Positions 1 through 6,060 of a stretch of DNA of 20,220 bases are shown one piece after another. Numbering within the stretch: the stretch's first letter is position 1; each line of letters starts with the position of its first letter. The notes under the pieces were generated by a model, which was not told where the DNA came from, did not search any database, and saw nothing but the letters and a program-made list of their open reading frames with translations. Origin of the DNA: a virus; the IMG/VR virus record IMGVR_UViG_3300031720_000021, positions 1 to 20,220 of that record. The stretch is one strand, 5' to 3'. A program made the translations under genes and the position numbers.

Positions 1-259
1 ATGGCGTTATTTTACTATGTACGTCGCGGGCGCGCGATAATGCTTCGCCATAAGTCTGGCGCCTCCAAAAAGGCCCTGTGAGGATTATGGAACAAAATGG
101 CTTCGGAATGCGAACGGGTGCTTTGTGACCAAAAAACTCCGATAAAAGACACCTATGCGGATCATGGCGGATATATTGCTGGTGTGCTGGTTTAGTCTCC
201 AGCCACGCGATTAAATTGAGAAGCGTGAGAGTTCGTTGCCAGTTCGGATTGTAAAGCAT
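1..259 (-). CDS. Partial phage hypothetical protein, runs off the left edge
   Basis: On the minus strand an ATG at 257-259 opens a frame without stops for 86 codons to the window edge, so the C-terminus is missing. A GGAGA ribosome-binding site lies about 6 bases before the ATG. The start reads MLYNPNWQRTLTLLNLIAWL and continues into LETKP. The LIAWLETKP stretch followed by a Cys-containing segment resembles a small hypothetical protein common in proteobacterial phages; this is from memory, not a search. The gene follows the 285-704 gene by 25 bases and is the last visible member of the leftward operon. Function is unknown. Confidence 0.7.
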   Translation of the reverse strand, partial: MLYNPNWQRTLTLLNLIAWLETKPAHQQYIRHDPHRCLLSEFFGHKAPVRIPKPFCSIILTGPFWRRQTYGEALSRARDVHSKITP

Positions 260-284
260 TTAGGTCTCCGTCGGTATTTCCGTA

Positions 285-704
285 TTAGCCCCGCTTCACA
301 TCCACGTACTCGACCTTAGGGACATAAGGAAACGTTATTGGCACGCGACTTCCTGCCGATGTAAAGCAACATCCATCTGGCTCGCGGAACACGCGACCGG
401 TGCTGTCGTATGCCGCGCCGTTTTCTTTGAAAACATGCGGACAGCGCCGATTCTGCCACATACCGTCCGACACTTCGGTCCATTCATCATCGGCACCAGT
501 GAGCGGCGTCAGAGGTTCAAAGCGAGCCACGCGCTGGAAAAGATCAATCGCGATACCTGCGCTCATGCCGCTATGGCCTTCATCGGCGAACAGCTTGACC
601 ATCTTCATGACGGCTTCGCCGAGCATCCCATCATAAGCGCTGTCTTTGTCGAAAAACCCGGCGCGCCGCAGTTCATTTTCGGCGAAAGTCTCAAGGCTGC
701 CCAT
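285..704 (-). CDS. Conserved phage hypothetical protein (139 aa)
   Basis: This is a 139-residue soluble protein with a GGAG ribosome-binding site about 9 bases before its ATG. It contains FFDKDSAYDGMLGEAVMKMV near residues 17-36, GHSGMSA near 43-49, and FEPLTPLTGADDEW near 62-75, followed by a Cys/His pair in RRCPH. I recognise this arrangement as a widespread small phage protein of unknown function. No catalytic motif is evident. It lies in a leftward operon, 36 bases downstream of the 741-1154 gene and 25 bases before the partial gene at the edge. An early accessory role is an inference from position only. Confidence 0.8.
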   Translation of the reverse strand: MGSLETFAENELRRAGFFDKDSAYDGMLGEAVMKMVKLFADEGHSGMSAGIAIDLFQRVARFEPLTPLTGADDEWTEVSDGMWQNRRCPHVFKENGAAYDSTGRVFREPDGCCFTSAGSRVPITFPYVPKVEYVDVKRG

Positions 705-740
705 CGCGATTCACTCCTGCCCCTGTGGTAAACTTGTTGT

Positions 741-1154
741 TTACGTCTGCCACCGCGTCTTGCCAGTCGTGAGATAGCTGCGCAGAGCGGCGGCAGCTTG
801 CGAAGGCTGAATGTTGCCATCTGCTTCGAGAAAGAGAGCCCGTAATTGTTCAGTCTTATCCAGTGACCGGAATAGTGTAACGTCATTCCCAACAAATCGT
901 GCCCATCCAGCAATGCAGCCGATAGTGCCGCACTCTACTTTGGCCGATAACCATATCATATTGAAGTGTGTGAGCGGCGACTCATCGAGCGAACGTAGGA
1001 GGCCCTTGATAGGGCCGAAAGGTATCTCGCCGTGTTCCAGCATGGCTAGAACTTTGATCAAGGCAGCATGCTCTGCTTTGGATATTCTCAATTCGTGAGG
1101 CGTCTTGAACGTGGTGGCGGCCGTTTTTCCCCACCGCTTTGCATCGTACAGCAT
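741..1154 (-). CDS. Hypothetical phage protein with CGTIGCIAGW motif
   Basis: This 137-residue protein has an ideal Shine-Dalgarno GGAGG 6 bases before the ATG. A basic N-terminus and a helical segment are followed by VECGTIGCIAGWARFVG near residues 73-89. A Cys-Gly-x-x-Gly-Cys-x-Ala-Gly-Trp core of this kind recurs in small phage and plasmid proteins of unknown function. The C-terminal part, with LDKTEQLRALF and IQPSQAAAALRSYL, is predicted to be helical. It is the third gene of the leftward operon, after the zinc-finger genes. No function can be assigned. The real-gene call rests on the strong start site, the operon position and the motif. Confidence 0.75.
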   Translation of the reverse strand: MLYDAKRWGKTAATTFKTPHELRISKAEHAALIKVLAMLEHGEIPFGPIKGLLRSLDESPLTHFNMIWLSAKVECGTIGCIAGWARFVGNDVTLFRSLDKTEQLRALFLEADGNIQPSQAAAALRSYLTTGKTRWQT

Positions 1155-1172
1155 GTAAACCTCCGTTGGTAA

Positions 1173-1355
1173 CTACTGATTTACGTTCCGCACGTCGGCC
1201 AACTGCCCGTGCCGCTCGCTGCCCTCACAACACGAAACGTTTCCTTGTCCGCCGCAGTACGTGCATTCCACATCGAAAAACCGTATATGGCCGGATAAAC
1301 CGTCAACGGTTTTGATGGCAATACGGCGTTTCCCGTGGCATTGTGGACAGAGCAT
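1173..1355 (-). CDS. Small DnaJ-like zinc-ribbon protein
   Basis: The protein is 60 residues and begins MLCPQCHGKRR. It carries CPQC and CTYCGGQG, two CxxC pairs separated by about 25 residues with glycines after the second. This resembles one zinc-binding half of the DnaJ Cys-rich domain. A further Cys-Cys follows (NVSCCEG). The frame is open further upstream, but the ATG at 1353-1355 is preferred. It overlaps the stop codon of the upstream gene by one base (TGATG), has AAGGAAG upstream, and the extra upstream residues are only a shadow of that gene. Such proteins may bind nucleic acid or protein; the role here is unknown. Confidence 0.7.
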   Translation of the reverse strand: MLCPQCHGKRRIAIKTVDGLSGHIRFFDVECTYCGGQGNVSCCEGSERHGQLADVRNVNQ

Positions 1356-1534
1356 CAAGCGGCTTCCTTCTTGCTGATCTTGTGGATAGCGGCGGCGATC
1401 TTCTTCATGGTGCGTTCGGTCCAGGTCTTGCGCCATTGGCGCATGTAGTCGGCATGGCACTTGCGGCAGTAGTGCTGACGTTTCCGGCTGTGCTCAACCG
1501 GGGCGCCGCAACTGGAACATTCGCGCTTCGTCAT
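1355..1534 (-). CDS. Small zinc-knuckle protein (59 aa)
   Basis: A 59-residue minus-strand frame begins MTKRECSSCGAPVEHSRKRQ and continues to a YCRKC pair. The two CxxC pairs 15 residues apart, followed by Tyr-Met-Arg-x-Trp-Arg and a Lys-rich C-terminus (AIHKISKKEAA), describe a small basic zinc-binding, probably nucleic-acid-binding, protein. It is the promoter-proximal gene of the leftward operon, and its stop overlaps the next start by one base. Only a weak CAGG precedes the ATG. It resembles the zinc protein at 2067-2279 on the other side of the control region in Cys spacing and in the basic Arg-x-x-Trp-Arg after the last Cys pair. Confidence 0.7.
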   Translation of the reverse strand: MTKRECSSCGAPVEHSRKRQHYCRKCHADYMRQWRKTWTERTMKKIAAAIHKISKKEAA

Positions 1535-1756
1535 CCTGTGGCCTTGGCGGTGAGCGGGCCGGGCGCTACTCCGACTTGTGCCGCTGAGTCTAGGTTACTT
1601 CCTAACCCTCTCGCCGTTTCAGGGCGGGGCGATCCGCCCAAGGGGTCAACCGTCACCCGCGTTGCACCGCCTTGACGGTTAGTTCAGGTGCGTGTCTGCT
1701 TTCCACGCCGCCGCTCACCGCTAAAGCCACAGGCTGCCCCCTGCACTGATCGGGTC

Positions 1757-1772
1757 TGTTTCACATGAAACA
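1757..1772. promoter_or_regulatory. parS-like 16-bp palindrome TGTTTCACATGAAACA
   Basis: The sequence TGTTTCACATGAAACA has perfect 7-base arms (TGTTTCA/TGAAACA) around CA. The well-known bacterial chromosomal ParB-binding site is TGTTTCACGTGAAACA, so this differs at a single central base (G to A). It lies 61 bases upstream of the helix-turn-helix gene. It could be a decoy or tether for the host ParB, a remnant of a partition system, or simply the operator of the neighbouring regulator. No parA or parB gene is present in the window. Confidence 0.5.
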
Positions 1773-1799
1773 TTTTACAGGCTTTGTCAACACCTATCC

Positions 1800-1828
1800 T
1801 TGCAAAGACTCGTATCCATGTGTATGGT
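1800..1828 (+). promoter_or_regulatory. Possible sigma-70 promoter for the HTH gene
   Basis: TTGCAA (1800-1805) and TATGGT (1823-1828) are separated by 17 bases. Transcription would be expected to begin about 6-7 bases after the -10 element, that is at or next to the ATG at 1834. The ATG has no Shine-Dalgarno sequence, so a leaderless message is possible. A small inverted repeat, CCAT/ATGG, overlaps the -10 region and could be an operator. Matches are only moderate. Confidence 0.35.
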
Positions 1829-1833
1829 GCCTT

Positions 1834-2064
1834 ATGCAAGGTTCGCTTTCCCAACGAATCTCCGCGATTCGTCTTCCGGCCCGGAGTCTCGCCGCTGCGG
1901 CCGGTGTGCATGTGGAGACCGTGTATCGGATGATGCGTGACCGCAATAAGCGTGGCGCCTTCCACCAGAACCACCAAGCGGTCGAGCGGGCGGTGCTGGC
2001 AGAGGAAATCCGACTGCGCGATTATCTCTGTGCGATTCATGGTCCTCCTATCGGGCAAGGCTAA
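1834..2064 (+). CDS. Small helix-turn-helix regulator
   Basis: The 76-residue protein starting MQGSLSQRISAIRLPARSLA contains LAAAAGVHVETVYRMMRDR near residues 19-37. This has the form of a helix-turn-helix: an Ala-rich first helix, a Gly turn, then a recognition helix with VETVYR. The rest is predicted to be helical and charged. The frame extends 23 codons upstream to an ATG at 1765, but that extension is Cys/Pro-rich, overlaps the parS-like element and looks non-coding. The gene faces the leftward operon across the control region, as expected for a phage repressor or Cro-like protein, but the identity of the switch is an inference. Confidence 0.65.
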   Translation: MQGSLSQRISAIRLPARSLAAAAGVHVETVYRMMRDRNKRGAFHQNHQAVERAVLAEEIRLRDYLCAIHGPPIGQG

Positions 2065-2066
2065 CG

Positions 2067-2279
2067 CTGTTCACCGATCACGGCTCGCGCGTTCCTTCCG
2101 GCTCTCTTGCCGATATCGCGGCAAGGCCGAATAATCGCATCAAGGCACGGTGCGAAAGGTGCGGCTGTGGGCTTGCCAACAAGCGCAAGCGTTTCTGTGG
2201 GCCGTGCTACGATATTCATTCGCAGCAGCGCAACAGGCGCTGGCGCGAAGCGCAGAAACAGCAAAGATTTGGTTCATGA
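2067..2279 (+). CDS. Zinc-knuckle protein, start codon uncertain
   Basis: This frame reads RCERCGCGLANKRKRFCGPC, followed by a basic helix with QQRNRRWREAQKQQRFGS and a stop at 2277-2279. Two CxxC pairs about 14 residues apart and the trailing Arg/Trp-rich helix define a small zinc-binding protein like that at 1355-1534. No ATG, GTG or TTG occurs in frame before the Cys motif. The best candidate is CTG at 2067, 6 bases after AAGG. Alternatively, the frame is joined to the preceding helix-turn-helix gene by a frameshift, programmed or a sequence error. The protein sequence is convincing; the start is not. Confidence 0.5.
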   Translation: MFTDHGSRVPSGSLADIAARPNNRIKARCERCGCGLANKRKRFCGPCYDIHSQQRNRRWREAQKQQRFGS

Positions 2280-2328
2280 GAGAGGGGACGGGCAGACCGC
2301 CCTGTCACCGGTTACCTGAGAGGCGAGA

Positions 2329-2607
2329 ATGAGTGATTTCGACCTAATCGGCGGTCTTCGTCTCATTGAGCGCGATGAGCGTGTGGACTTTCACGCACGC
2401 GAATGTGCTCGGCTTGCTGCCGATCGGATCGAAGAATTGGAGGCGGCACTACAGCCGTTCGCACGGTTTGCAGAAAAGGCCGAAGAATTTGTCGAGGCGC
2501 GCGCCAAAGATGGTGGTTCGCCCGTTATGCCTAGCAAAGACTTTCGGCTTGCCGATTTCCGCAGCGCCCGCGCGGCGCTCCACCACTCCCACGCGACCGG
2601 TGAATAA
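2329..2607 (+). CDS. Phage hypothetical protein with coiled-coil segment
   Basis: The protein has 92 residues, with GAGG about 8 bases before the ATG. The N-terminal half is acidic and helical, with ARLAADRIEELEAALQPFAR near residues 28-47. This is a motif often seen in small phage early proteins that pair a short coiled coil with a variable remainder. The C-terminus is Ala/Arg-rich. No enzymatic signature is visible. It lies in the rightward early operon between a zinc-knuckle gene and another small gene. The function is unknown. Confidence 0.7.
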   Translation: MSDFDLIGGLRLIERDERVDFHARECARLAADRIEELEAALQPFARFAEKAEEFVEARAKDGGSPVMPSKDFRLADFRSARAALHHSHATGE

Positions 2608-2627
2608 ACCCCAACCCCGCCTCTCTC

Positions 2628-2936
2628 ATGAACCGAACAAATCTCATACGTTCCTCCACGCTCTCGCAGATCGCCCGTCGCGCGATCAGCAACGCCCAAT
2701 CTCTCTTGAAGTTTGAAAAGGATCGCCCCGCAGTCTATCGCGATTGCCTGCACGACCAGCGCGAGCTTGCCGAAACCGGCCCCATGGGACGGCTCCGTGA
2801 CGTAACGCGGCTGTTGCTCCGCGCAACCGAACTTGCGGCGGTTGGCGAAGAACTAAGTGCCCAGGCGCGGGTCTCCCTTGGCGGCTTATGCGATTGGGTC
2901 GAGATCGAATTGGCGTGGCAACGGGCGATGGTCTGA
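2628..2936 (+). CDS. Hypothetical helical protein (102 aa)
   Basis: This is a 102-residue, mostly helical protein with many Leu, Arg and Ala residues, for example RLRDVTRLLLRATELAAVGE in the second half. The bases before the ATG are C/T-rich and contain no ribosome-binding site. Translation would therefore have to be weak or start elsewhere, or depend on the gene 21 bases upstream. Orientation and spacing match the surrounding operon. I do not recognise the family, and no domain is seen. Confidence 0.55.
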   Translation: MNRTNLIRSSTLSQIARRAISNAQSLLKFEKDRPAVYRDCLHDQRELAETGPMGRLRDVTRLLLRATELAAVGEELSAQARVSLGGLCDWVEIELAWQRAMV

Positions 2937-2942
2937 AACCCT

Positions 2943-3128
2943 GTGCCGGGCCGATTCTCCAAAATGACGTGGGAAGAACGTTTGGCGTGGGCTAAAATCG
3001 AGGTTTCCATTCGCGCCCATGTACCCTTCAATCCGCTCAAGGAACGCCAGCGCGAGCAGGAAGTGGGAGCAACCTCGGATGAAGCGGGACGGGCAGTGAG
3101 ACGGTATCTGAGGGAGAAGGAGAAGTGA
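2943..3128 (+). CDS. Small charged hypothetical protein
   Basis: The protein is 61 residues if the GTG at 2943 is used, or 54 if the ATG at 2964 is used ([17 protein letters not shown]). Neither start has a clear Shine-Dalgarno. The C-terminus is highly charged ([13 protein letters not shown]). The stop overlaps the GTG start of the methyltransferase gene (GTGA), and the last codons contain the purine-rich AGGGAGAAGGAG that serves as its ribosome-binding site. This indicates translational coupling. The function is unknown. Confidence 0.6.
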   Translation: MPGRFSKMTWEERLAWAKIEVSIRAHVPFNPLKERQREQEVGATSDEAGRAVRRYLREKEK

Positions 3129-4162
3129 CCGCGCTGGTACGCTATGAAGCTGCGCGCCGCGCTTTAGCGGAAGCAAAGCAAATCGATGAAGTCAAGGACA
3201 TCCGCAATAAGGCGGTCGCGATGCAGGTTTACGCTGAGCAGGCGAAAGACACCGATTTGATTAATAACGCGACGGACATTCGATTACGCGCAGAGATACG
3301 CGCAGGCGAAATGCTTGCGAAAATGGCGGATTTGGATGAACGGCCGCGCGGGCGAAGAAAAGAATCGCACCTTGCTACTCTTTCCGATCTGGGAATAACC
3401 AATACGCAATCCTCGCGATGGCAACAATTGGCGGCGTTGCCAGAAGCAGAACGAGAGGCAAAAATCGAGTCCGCAAAAAGAAAGGCGGTCTCAGCAATAG
3501 ACGGTACAGTCCTCAACGGCGCCCGTTCGATCATGGGATCGCGGCAGGAACCGGACGATTCACTTGATTATTTTCCTACGCCTCCGTGGGCCACACGGGC
3601 ATTGCTGAAAGAGGTATTGCCGAAGATTTATCCCTATGCGCTGACAAGCGTGTGGGAACCAGCTTGCGGAGAAGGACACATCGCGGAAGTGCTGCGTGAA
3701 TTCTTTGAAAGCGTTACGGCCACCGATATTTTTGACTATGGCTACAACGATGACGTTGGCGACTTTCTGAAAGTCACATCAAGCGAATCGGATTGGATCA
3801 TCACCAATCCGCCGTTCGGAGAACAGGCGATTCTATTTGTTCAACATGCCTTCAAACTGGCAAAGGAAGGCGTAGCGATGTTCTTCCGCTCACAGTGGGC
3901 AGTCGAAGGAATCGAGCGCTATGAACAAATATTCCGCGACAATCCTCCGACGCAATGCGCGTTTTTTGTCGAGCGCGTAAATCTGTGCAAAGGCCGATGG
4001 GAACCGGACGGCACGACGGCCACGGCTTATTGCTGGTTGGTGTGGATAATGGGCGAAGAACCGCGCCCGCCGCTATGGATTCCGCCCGGATGCCGCGAAA
4101 CACTCACAAAGCCTGACGATCGCGAGCGGTTTACGGCGCATCCAGTGGTGAAATCCAAATGA
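3125..4162 (+). CDS. DNA adenine-type methyltransferase with helical N-terminal domain
   Basis: The protein has 345 residues, starts with GTG, and has a strong AGGGAGAAGGAG ribosome-binding site. Residues 1 to about 135 form a charged helical domain ([16 protein letters not shown] near 15-30, then [13 protein letters not shown]). I have seen this domain as a separate or fused module in phage proteins. The C-terminal part is a SAM-dependent methyltransferase. [14 protein letters not shown] lies near 148-161, motif [10 protein letters not shown] is at 177-185, acidic TDIFDYG is near 200-206, and the amino-methyltransferase motif NPPF is at 228-231. NPPF points to N6-adenine (or N4-cytosine) methylation. 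No restriction endonuclease is nearby, so it is probably an orphan phage enzyme protecting or marking DNA. Confidence 0.85.
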   Translation: MTALVRYEAARRALAEAKQIDEVKDIRNKAVAMQVYAEQAKDTDLINNATDIRLRAEIRAGEMLAKMADLDERPRGRRKESHLATLSDLGITNTQSSRWQQLAALPEAEREAKIESAKRKAVSAIDGTVLNGARSIMGSRQEPDDSLDYFPTPPWATRALLKEVLPKIYPYALTSVWEPACGEGHIAEVLREFFESVTATDIFDYGYNDDVGDFLKVTSSESDWIITNPPFGEQAILFVQHAFKLAKEGVAMFFRSQWAVEGIERYEQIFRDNPPTQCAFFVERVNLCKGRWEPDGTTATAYCWLVWIMGEEPRPPLWIPPGCRETLTKPDDRERFTAHPVVKSK

Positions 4163-4395
4163 ACGTCTACGGCCTGATCATGCGAGCGCGCCAAGCGGCA
4201 GCGAAGGAACATTTATCGAAAGCGACGCGGCATCTAGTTATTGATCTGACCGAACAATTAGAGTCCGCAGTTACAAAACTACGCGATAAGGAATGGGATC
4301 GTGAATGGGCAGTCAAGAGACGGCGCGCAAAAGAATTGCAGGACGGGCGCGAACGCGCCCGCAAGCATCGCGCAAAATTAAAGAAACGCCAATGA
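4159..4395 (+). CDS. Small Lys/Arg-rich hypothetical protein
   Basis: The 78-residue protein overlaps the methyltransferase stop by 4 bases (ATGA), so it is probably translationally coupled. The N-terminal half is helical. The C-terminal half is strongly basic with a Lys/Arg/Glu-rich helix ([20 protein letters not shown]), suggesting a coiled coil or nucleic-acid contact. It ends in the ATGA overlap with the next gene. No family is recognised. Confidence 0.65.
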   Translation: MNVYGLIMRARQAAAKEHLSKATRHLVIDLTEQLESAVTKLRDKEWDREWAVKRRRAKELQDGRERARKHRAKLKKRQ

Positions 4396-4832
4396 CCGGC
4401 CGAACCCTTTTCACCGTCGCCGCAGCGCGGGAATCAAACGACATGAAATATCCGCGCGAAGCGGTAGCCTACGTGGCCACACCGTACACTAAATTTCCGC
4501 ACGGCCAAGAGCGCGCCTTTGTCGAAGCGGCGCGCATCACCAGCGAACTTCTTCACTGTGGCCTCAAGGTCTATTCCCCGATCGTGCATTGCCACGCGCT
4601 CTGTCTCTATAGCAATCTCGACCCGCTCGATTACAAGCTATGGCAACCGCTCAATGATGCGATGCTCTCGTTATGCGATGTGCTGATCGTCGCCCATATG
4701 GAAGGCTGGAAGGAATCAGTTGGGGTGAAGCACGAAATCGAAACATTTGAGCGGGCGGGAAAGAAGATATTCGATCTTAACCCTGATAGTTTCGTGATGG
4801 TGCAGCGGGTCGGTTCTCACCGTGGCCAATAG
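4392..4832 (+). CDS. DUF1937 family protein (nucleoside deoxyribosyltransferase-like fold)
   Basis: The protein has 146 residues from the ATG at 4392, which overlaps the upstream stop by 4 bases. A longer frame from 4305 lies inside the previous gene, and an internal ATG at 4443 is also possible. VAYVATPYTKFP (26-37), YSPIVH (61-66), LDPLDYKLWQP (77-87) and GWKESVGVKHEIE (105-117) match my recollection of DUF1937. That family is commonly encoded by phages and is thought to share the nucleoside 2-deoxyribosyltransferase-like fold with a Glu-containing SxGxxxEI motif. The substrate is unknown; a role in nucleotide metabolism or base modification is plausible. It converges with the small minus-strand gene at 4817-4942, overlapping it by 16 bases. 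Confidence 0.8.
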   Translation: MTGRTLFTVAAARESNDMKYPREAVAYVATPYTKFPHGQERAFVEAARITSELLHCGLKVYSPIVHCHALCLYSNLDPLDYKLWQPLNDAMLSLCDVLIVAHMEGWKESVGVKHEIETFERAGKKIFDLNPDSFVMVQRVGSHRGQ

Positions 4833-4942
4833 GTCACTGTGGCGATTGCCAAGACGATAATCACCATGACCACGACGAAGGCGCGGGCATCGCGATCATT
4901 GGCGATATTGCCGGGAACGAGGAATTTGAGTTTGCGCCGCAT
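4817..4942 (-). CDS. Candidate 41-aa single-span membrane protein
   Basis: A short minus-strand frame begins MRRKLKFLVPGNIANDRDAR and continues with AFVVVMVIIVLAIATVTYW, a 19-residue hydrophobic segment suited to one membrane span, with basic residues at the N-terminus. It follows the larger membrane protein at 5010-5228 by 67 bases in the same direction. There is no strong ribosome-binding site. The call rests on the clean membrane topology and the neighbour. Confidence 0.45.
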   Translation of the reverse strand: MRRKLKFLVPGNIANDRDARAFVVVMVIIVLAIATVTYWPR

Positions 4943-5009
4943 TCAGCAACCATGGCAGATATCAGGCGGTGCTGGCGGATAGGGCGGCAGTGGATCGATC
5001 TGCGAATTC

Positions 5010-5228
5010 TCAGTGAAAAGGACCGCCAACGTGGACTCCTGCGGCGTTGAGCAGCGGTATGATGACGTAGCCGATGATAATCAAGGCTAAAACAACGATG
5101 CAGAGAACGCGAACGATGGTCATGAACGGCTCGCCGATGGGAAGCAAAGGCAGCAGTTGCATGATCGCCCACCAGACTATTCCAACGATGATCAGAACGA
5201 GGATGATACCGATCAAGGCGCCGATCAT
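5010..5228 (-). CDS. Small two-span membrane protein of phage type
   Basis: The 72-residue protein has a strong GGAGG ribosome-binding site 8 bases before its ATG. Two hydrophobic segments, near residues 2-27 (ALIGIILVLIIVGIVWWAIM) and 36-59 (VRVLCIVVLALIIIGYVIIP), are separated by a short loop containing PIGEPF. This is the pattern of a small membrane protein common in alphaproteobacterial phages. Its function is unknown. It lies on the strand opposite to its neighbours. A holin-like or superinfection-exclusion role is possible, but the early-region location does not favour holin. Confidence 0.75.
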   Translation of the reverse strand: MIGALIGIILVLIIVGIVWWAIMQLLPLLPIGEPFMTIVRVLCIVVLALIIIGYVIIPLLNAAGVHVGGPFH

Positions 5229-5335
5229 GGCGAAGTCCTCCGGTTAAATCCCAACGGGGATAACCTATACTACGGTAATAAGTTCCCGATTCGCGCATTA
5301 TCGGAAAGCCGAATCAGTATATCTTCCCCGCCCGC
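5229..5335. promoter_or_regulatory. Divergent intergenic region with GATTCG/CGAATC inverted repeat
   Basis: The 107 bases between the divergent membrane-protein and ribbon-helix-helix genes are AT-richer than their surroundings. They contain the inverted repeat GATTCG (5288-5293) / CGAATC (5310-5315) and a TATATC -10-like box at 5318-5323. Such a site next to a ribbon-helix-helix gene could be its own operator. I could not identify matching -35 elements. Confidence 0.35.
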
Positions 5336-5554
5336 ATGGGCAAAAAGCAATCTTCCTCTACCCGCTTCAACCGTCGCCAGATCAACATCTGGTTCGACAC
5401 CCGCGCGCACGATCATATCGAACGATTGGCCAAAGGCGTGGGCAAGACCAAAGCCAGCTATGTCCGCGATCTCGTGCTCGACGTGCTGCGCGAGGATGCC
5501 TTGGCGCATGGGGAGAAAGTGAGATTCATCCTGGATGGGGAGCGGCGGGTGTGA
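5336..5554 (+). CDS. Ribbon-helix-helix (CopG/Arc-like) DNA-binding protein
   Basis: The 72-residue protein contains the beta-strand segment RRQINIWFDTRAHDHIERLA (near 13-32). It is followed by GKTKASYVRDLVLDVLRED, the strand-helix-turn-helix pattern of a small ribbon-helix-helix repressor. Residues of the NIWF strand would contact DNA in a dimer. No Shine-Dalgarno is seen before the ATG, and the TATATC box 13 bases upstream would place transcription very near the start codon. It probably regulates the divergent promoter beside it. The target is an inference. Confidence 0.7.
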   Translation: MGKKQSSSTRFNRRQINIWFDTRAHDHIERLAKGVGKTKASYVRDLVLDVLREDALAHGEKVRFILDGERRV

Positions 5555-5598
5555 GTGGATTTTTGGTTGCCGGTAACCCGGAAGGAAGAGACTGATTC

Positions 5599-6060
5599 AT
5601 GCCGTGTCGAATCCAAAGAAGCCGGGCGCGAGGTTGGCGAATGCCGGAAAACACGGTCTATGTCGGTCGCGGTTCTATTTGGGGAAACCCTTTCGTCGTC
5701 GGTAGCCAAAGCGGCATCTTTGACGGGAAAGATGGGCGTGCCCTGGGGCTGAGAGATCAGGAAGAAATCTTGATTCCGTCGCTCGATCTTGCAACTTCAA
5801 TAGAATTCTACCGCGAGATGGTGAGCGGACACATAAAGCCAGAAATGTATCCGTTCGGCCACCGCTGGTCCGAGGGCATACATAGGAAGTGTGGTGGTCA
5901 CCCGGCAGAAATAGCGCGGGCGTTTTTACGCGGCAAGAATTTGGCCTGCTGGTGTCCGCTTAATCACCCCTGCCACGCCGACGTTCTGCTCGAAATAGCA
6001 AACCCGAAAACCTTTCTTCCTTCCGCGTTAGCGGCAACACCAAAAACCAACACCCCATGA
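5599..6060 (+). CDS. DUF4326 domain protein
   Basis: The 153-residue protein has GGAAGAGA upstream of its ATG. It opens with RIQRSRARGWRMPENTVYVG (4-23), then GSIWGNPF (25-32). A central FYRE/GHRW region follows, and near the C-terminus comes LRGKNLACWCPLNHPCHADV. These are the defining features of DUF4326, a family frequent in phages. The Cys/His cluster CWCPLNHPCH may bind metal. The biochemical role is unknown. Its stop overlaps the start of the replication-like gene (ATGA), so the two are coupled. Confidence 0.85.
   Translation: MPCRIQRSRARGWRMPENTVYVGRGSIWGNPFVVGSQSGIFDGKDGRALGLRDQEEILIPSLDLATSIEFYREMVSGHIKPEMYPFGHRWSEGIHRKCGGHPAEIARAFLRGKNLACWCPLNHPCHADVLLEIANPKTFLPSALAATPKTNTP

Larger units (their letters stand above)
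1535..1833. promoter_or_regulatory. Divergent control region between early operons
   Basis: About 300 bases separate the leftward operon (first codon at 1534) from the rightward helix-turn-helix gene (1834). I see no convincing gene here. It contains several inverted repeats: GGTTA/TAACC at 1593-1607, GGGCGG/CCGCCC at 1622-1639, and AACCGTCA/TGACGGTT at 1648-1680. It also contains the parS-like palindrome at 1757-1772. This is the expected place for divergent promoters and operators. I found no good sigma-70 promoter for the leftward operon by eye. Confidence 0.55.

Noticed and set aside
155-214. 19-codon plus-strand hydrophobic peptide
   Set aside because: It is too short, has no ribosome-binding site and is antisense to the partial gene at the left edge.
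1684-2058. Minus-strand open frame of 124 codons opposite the helix-turn-helix gene
   Set aside because: It lies mostly antisense to a convincing helix-turn-helix gene, runs through the parS-like element and shows no domain.
2280-2336. Readthrough extension of the zinc protein ending GRADRPVTGYLRGENE, similar to the end [13 protein letters not shown] of the protein at 2943-3128
   Set aside because: The similarity is short and there is no start codon for a separate peptide; stop-codon readthrough would be needed, with no supporting signal.
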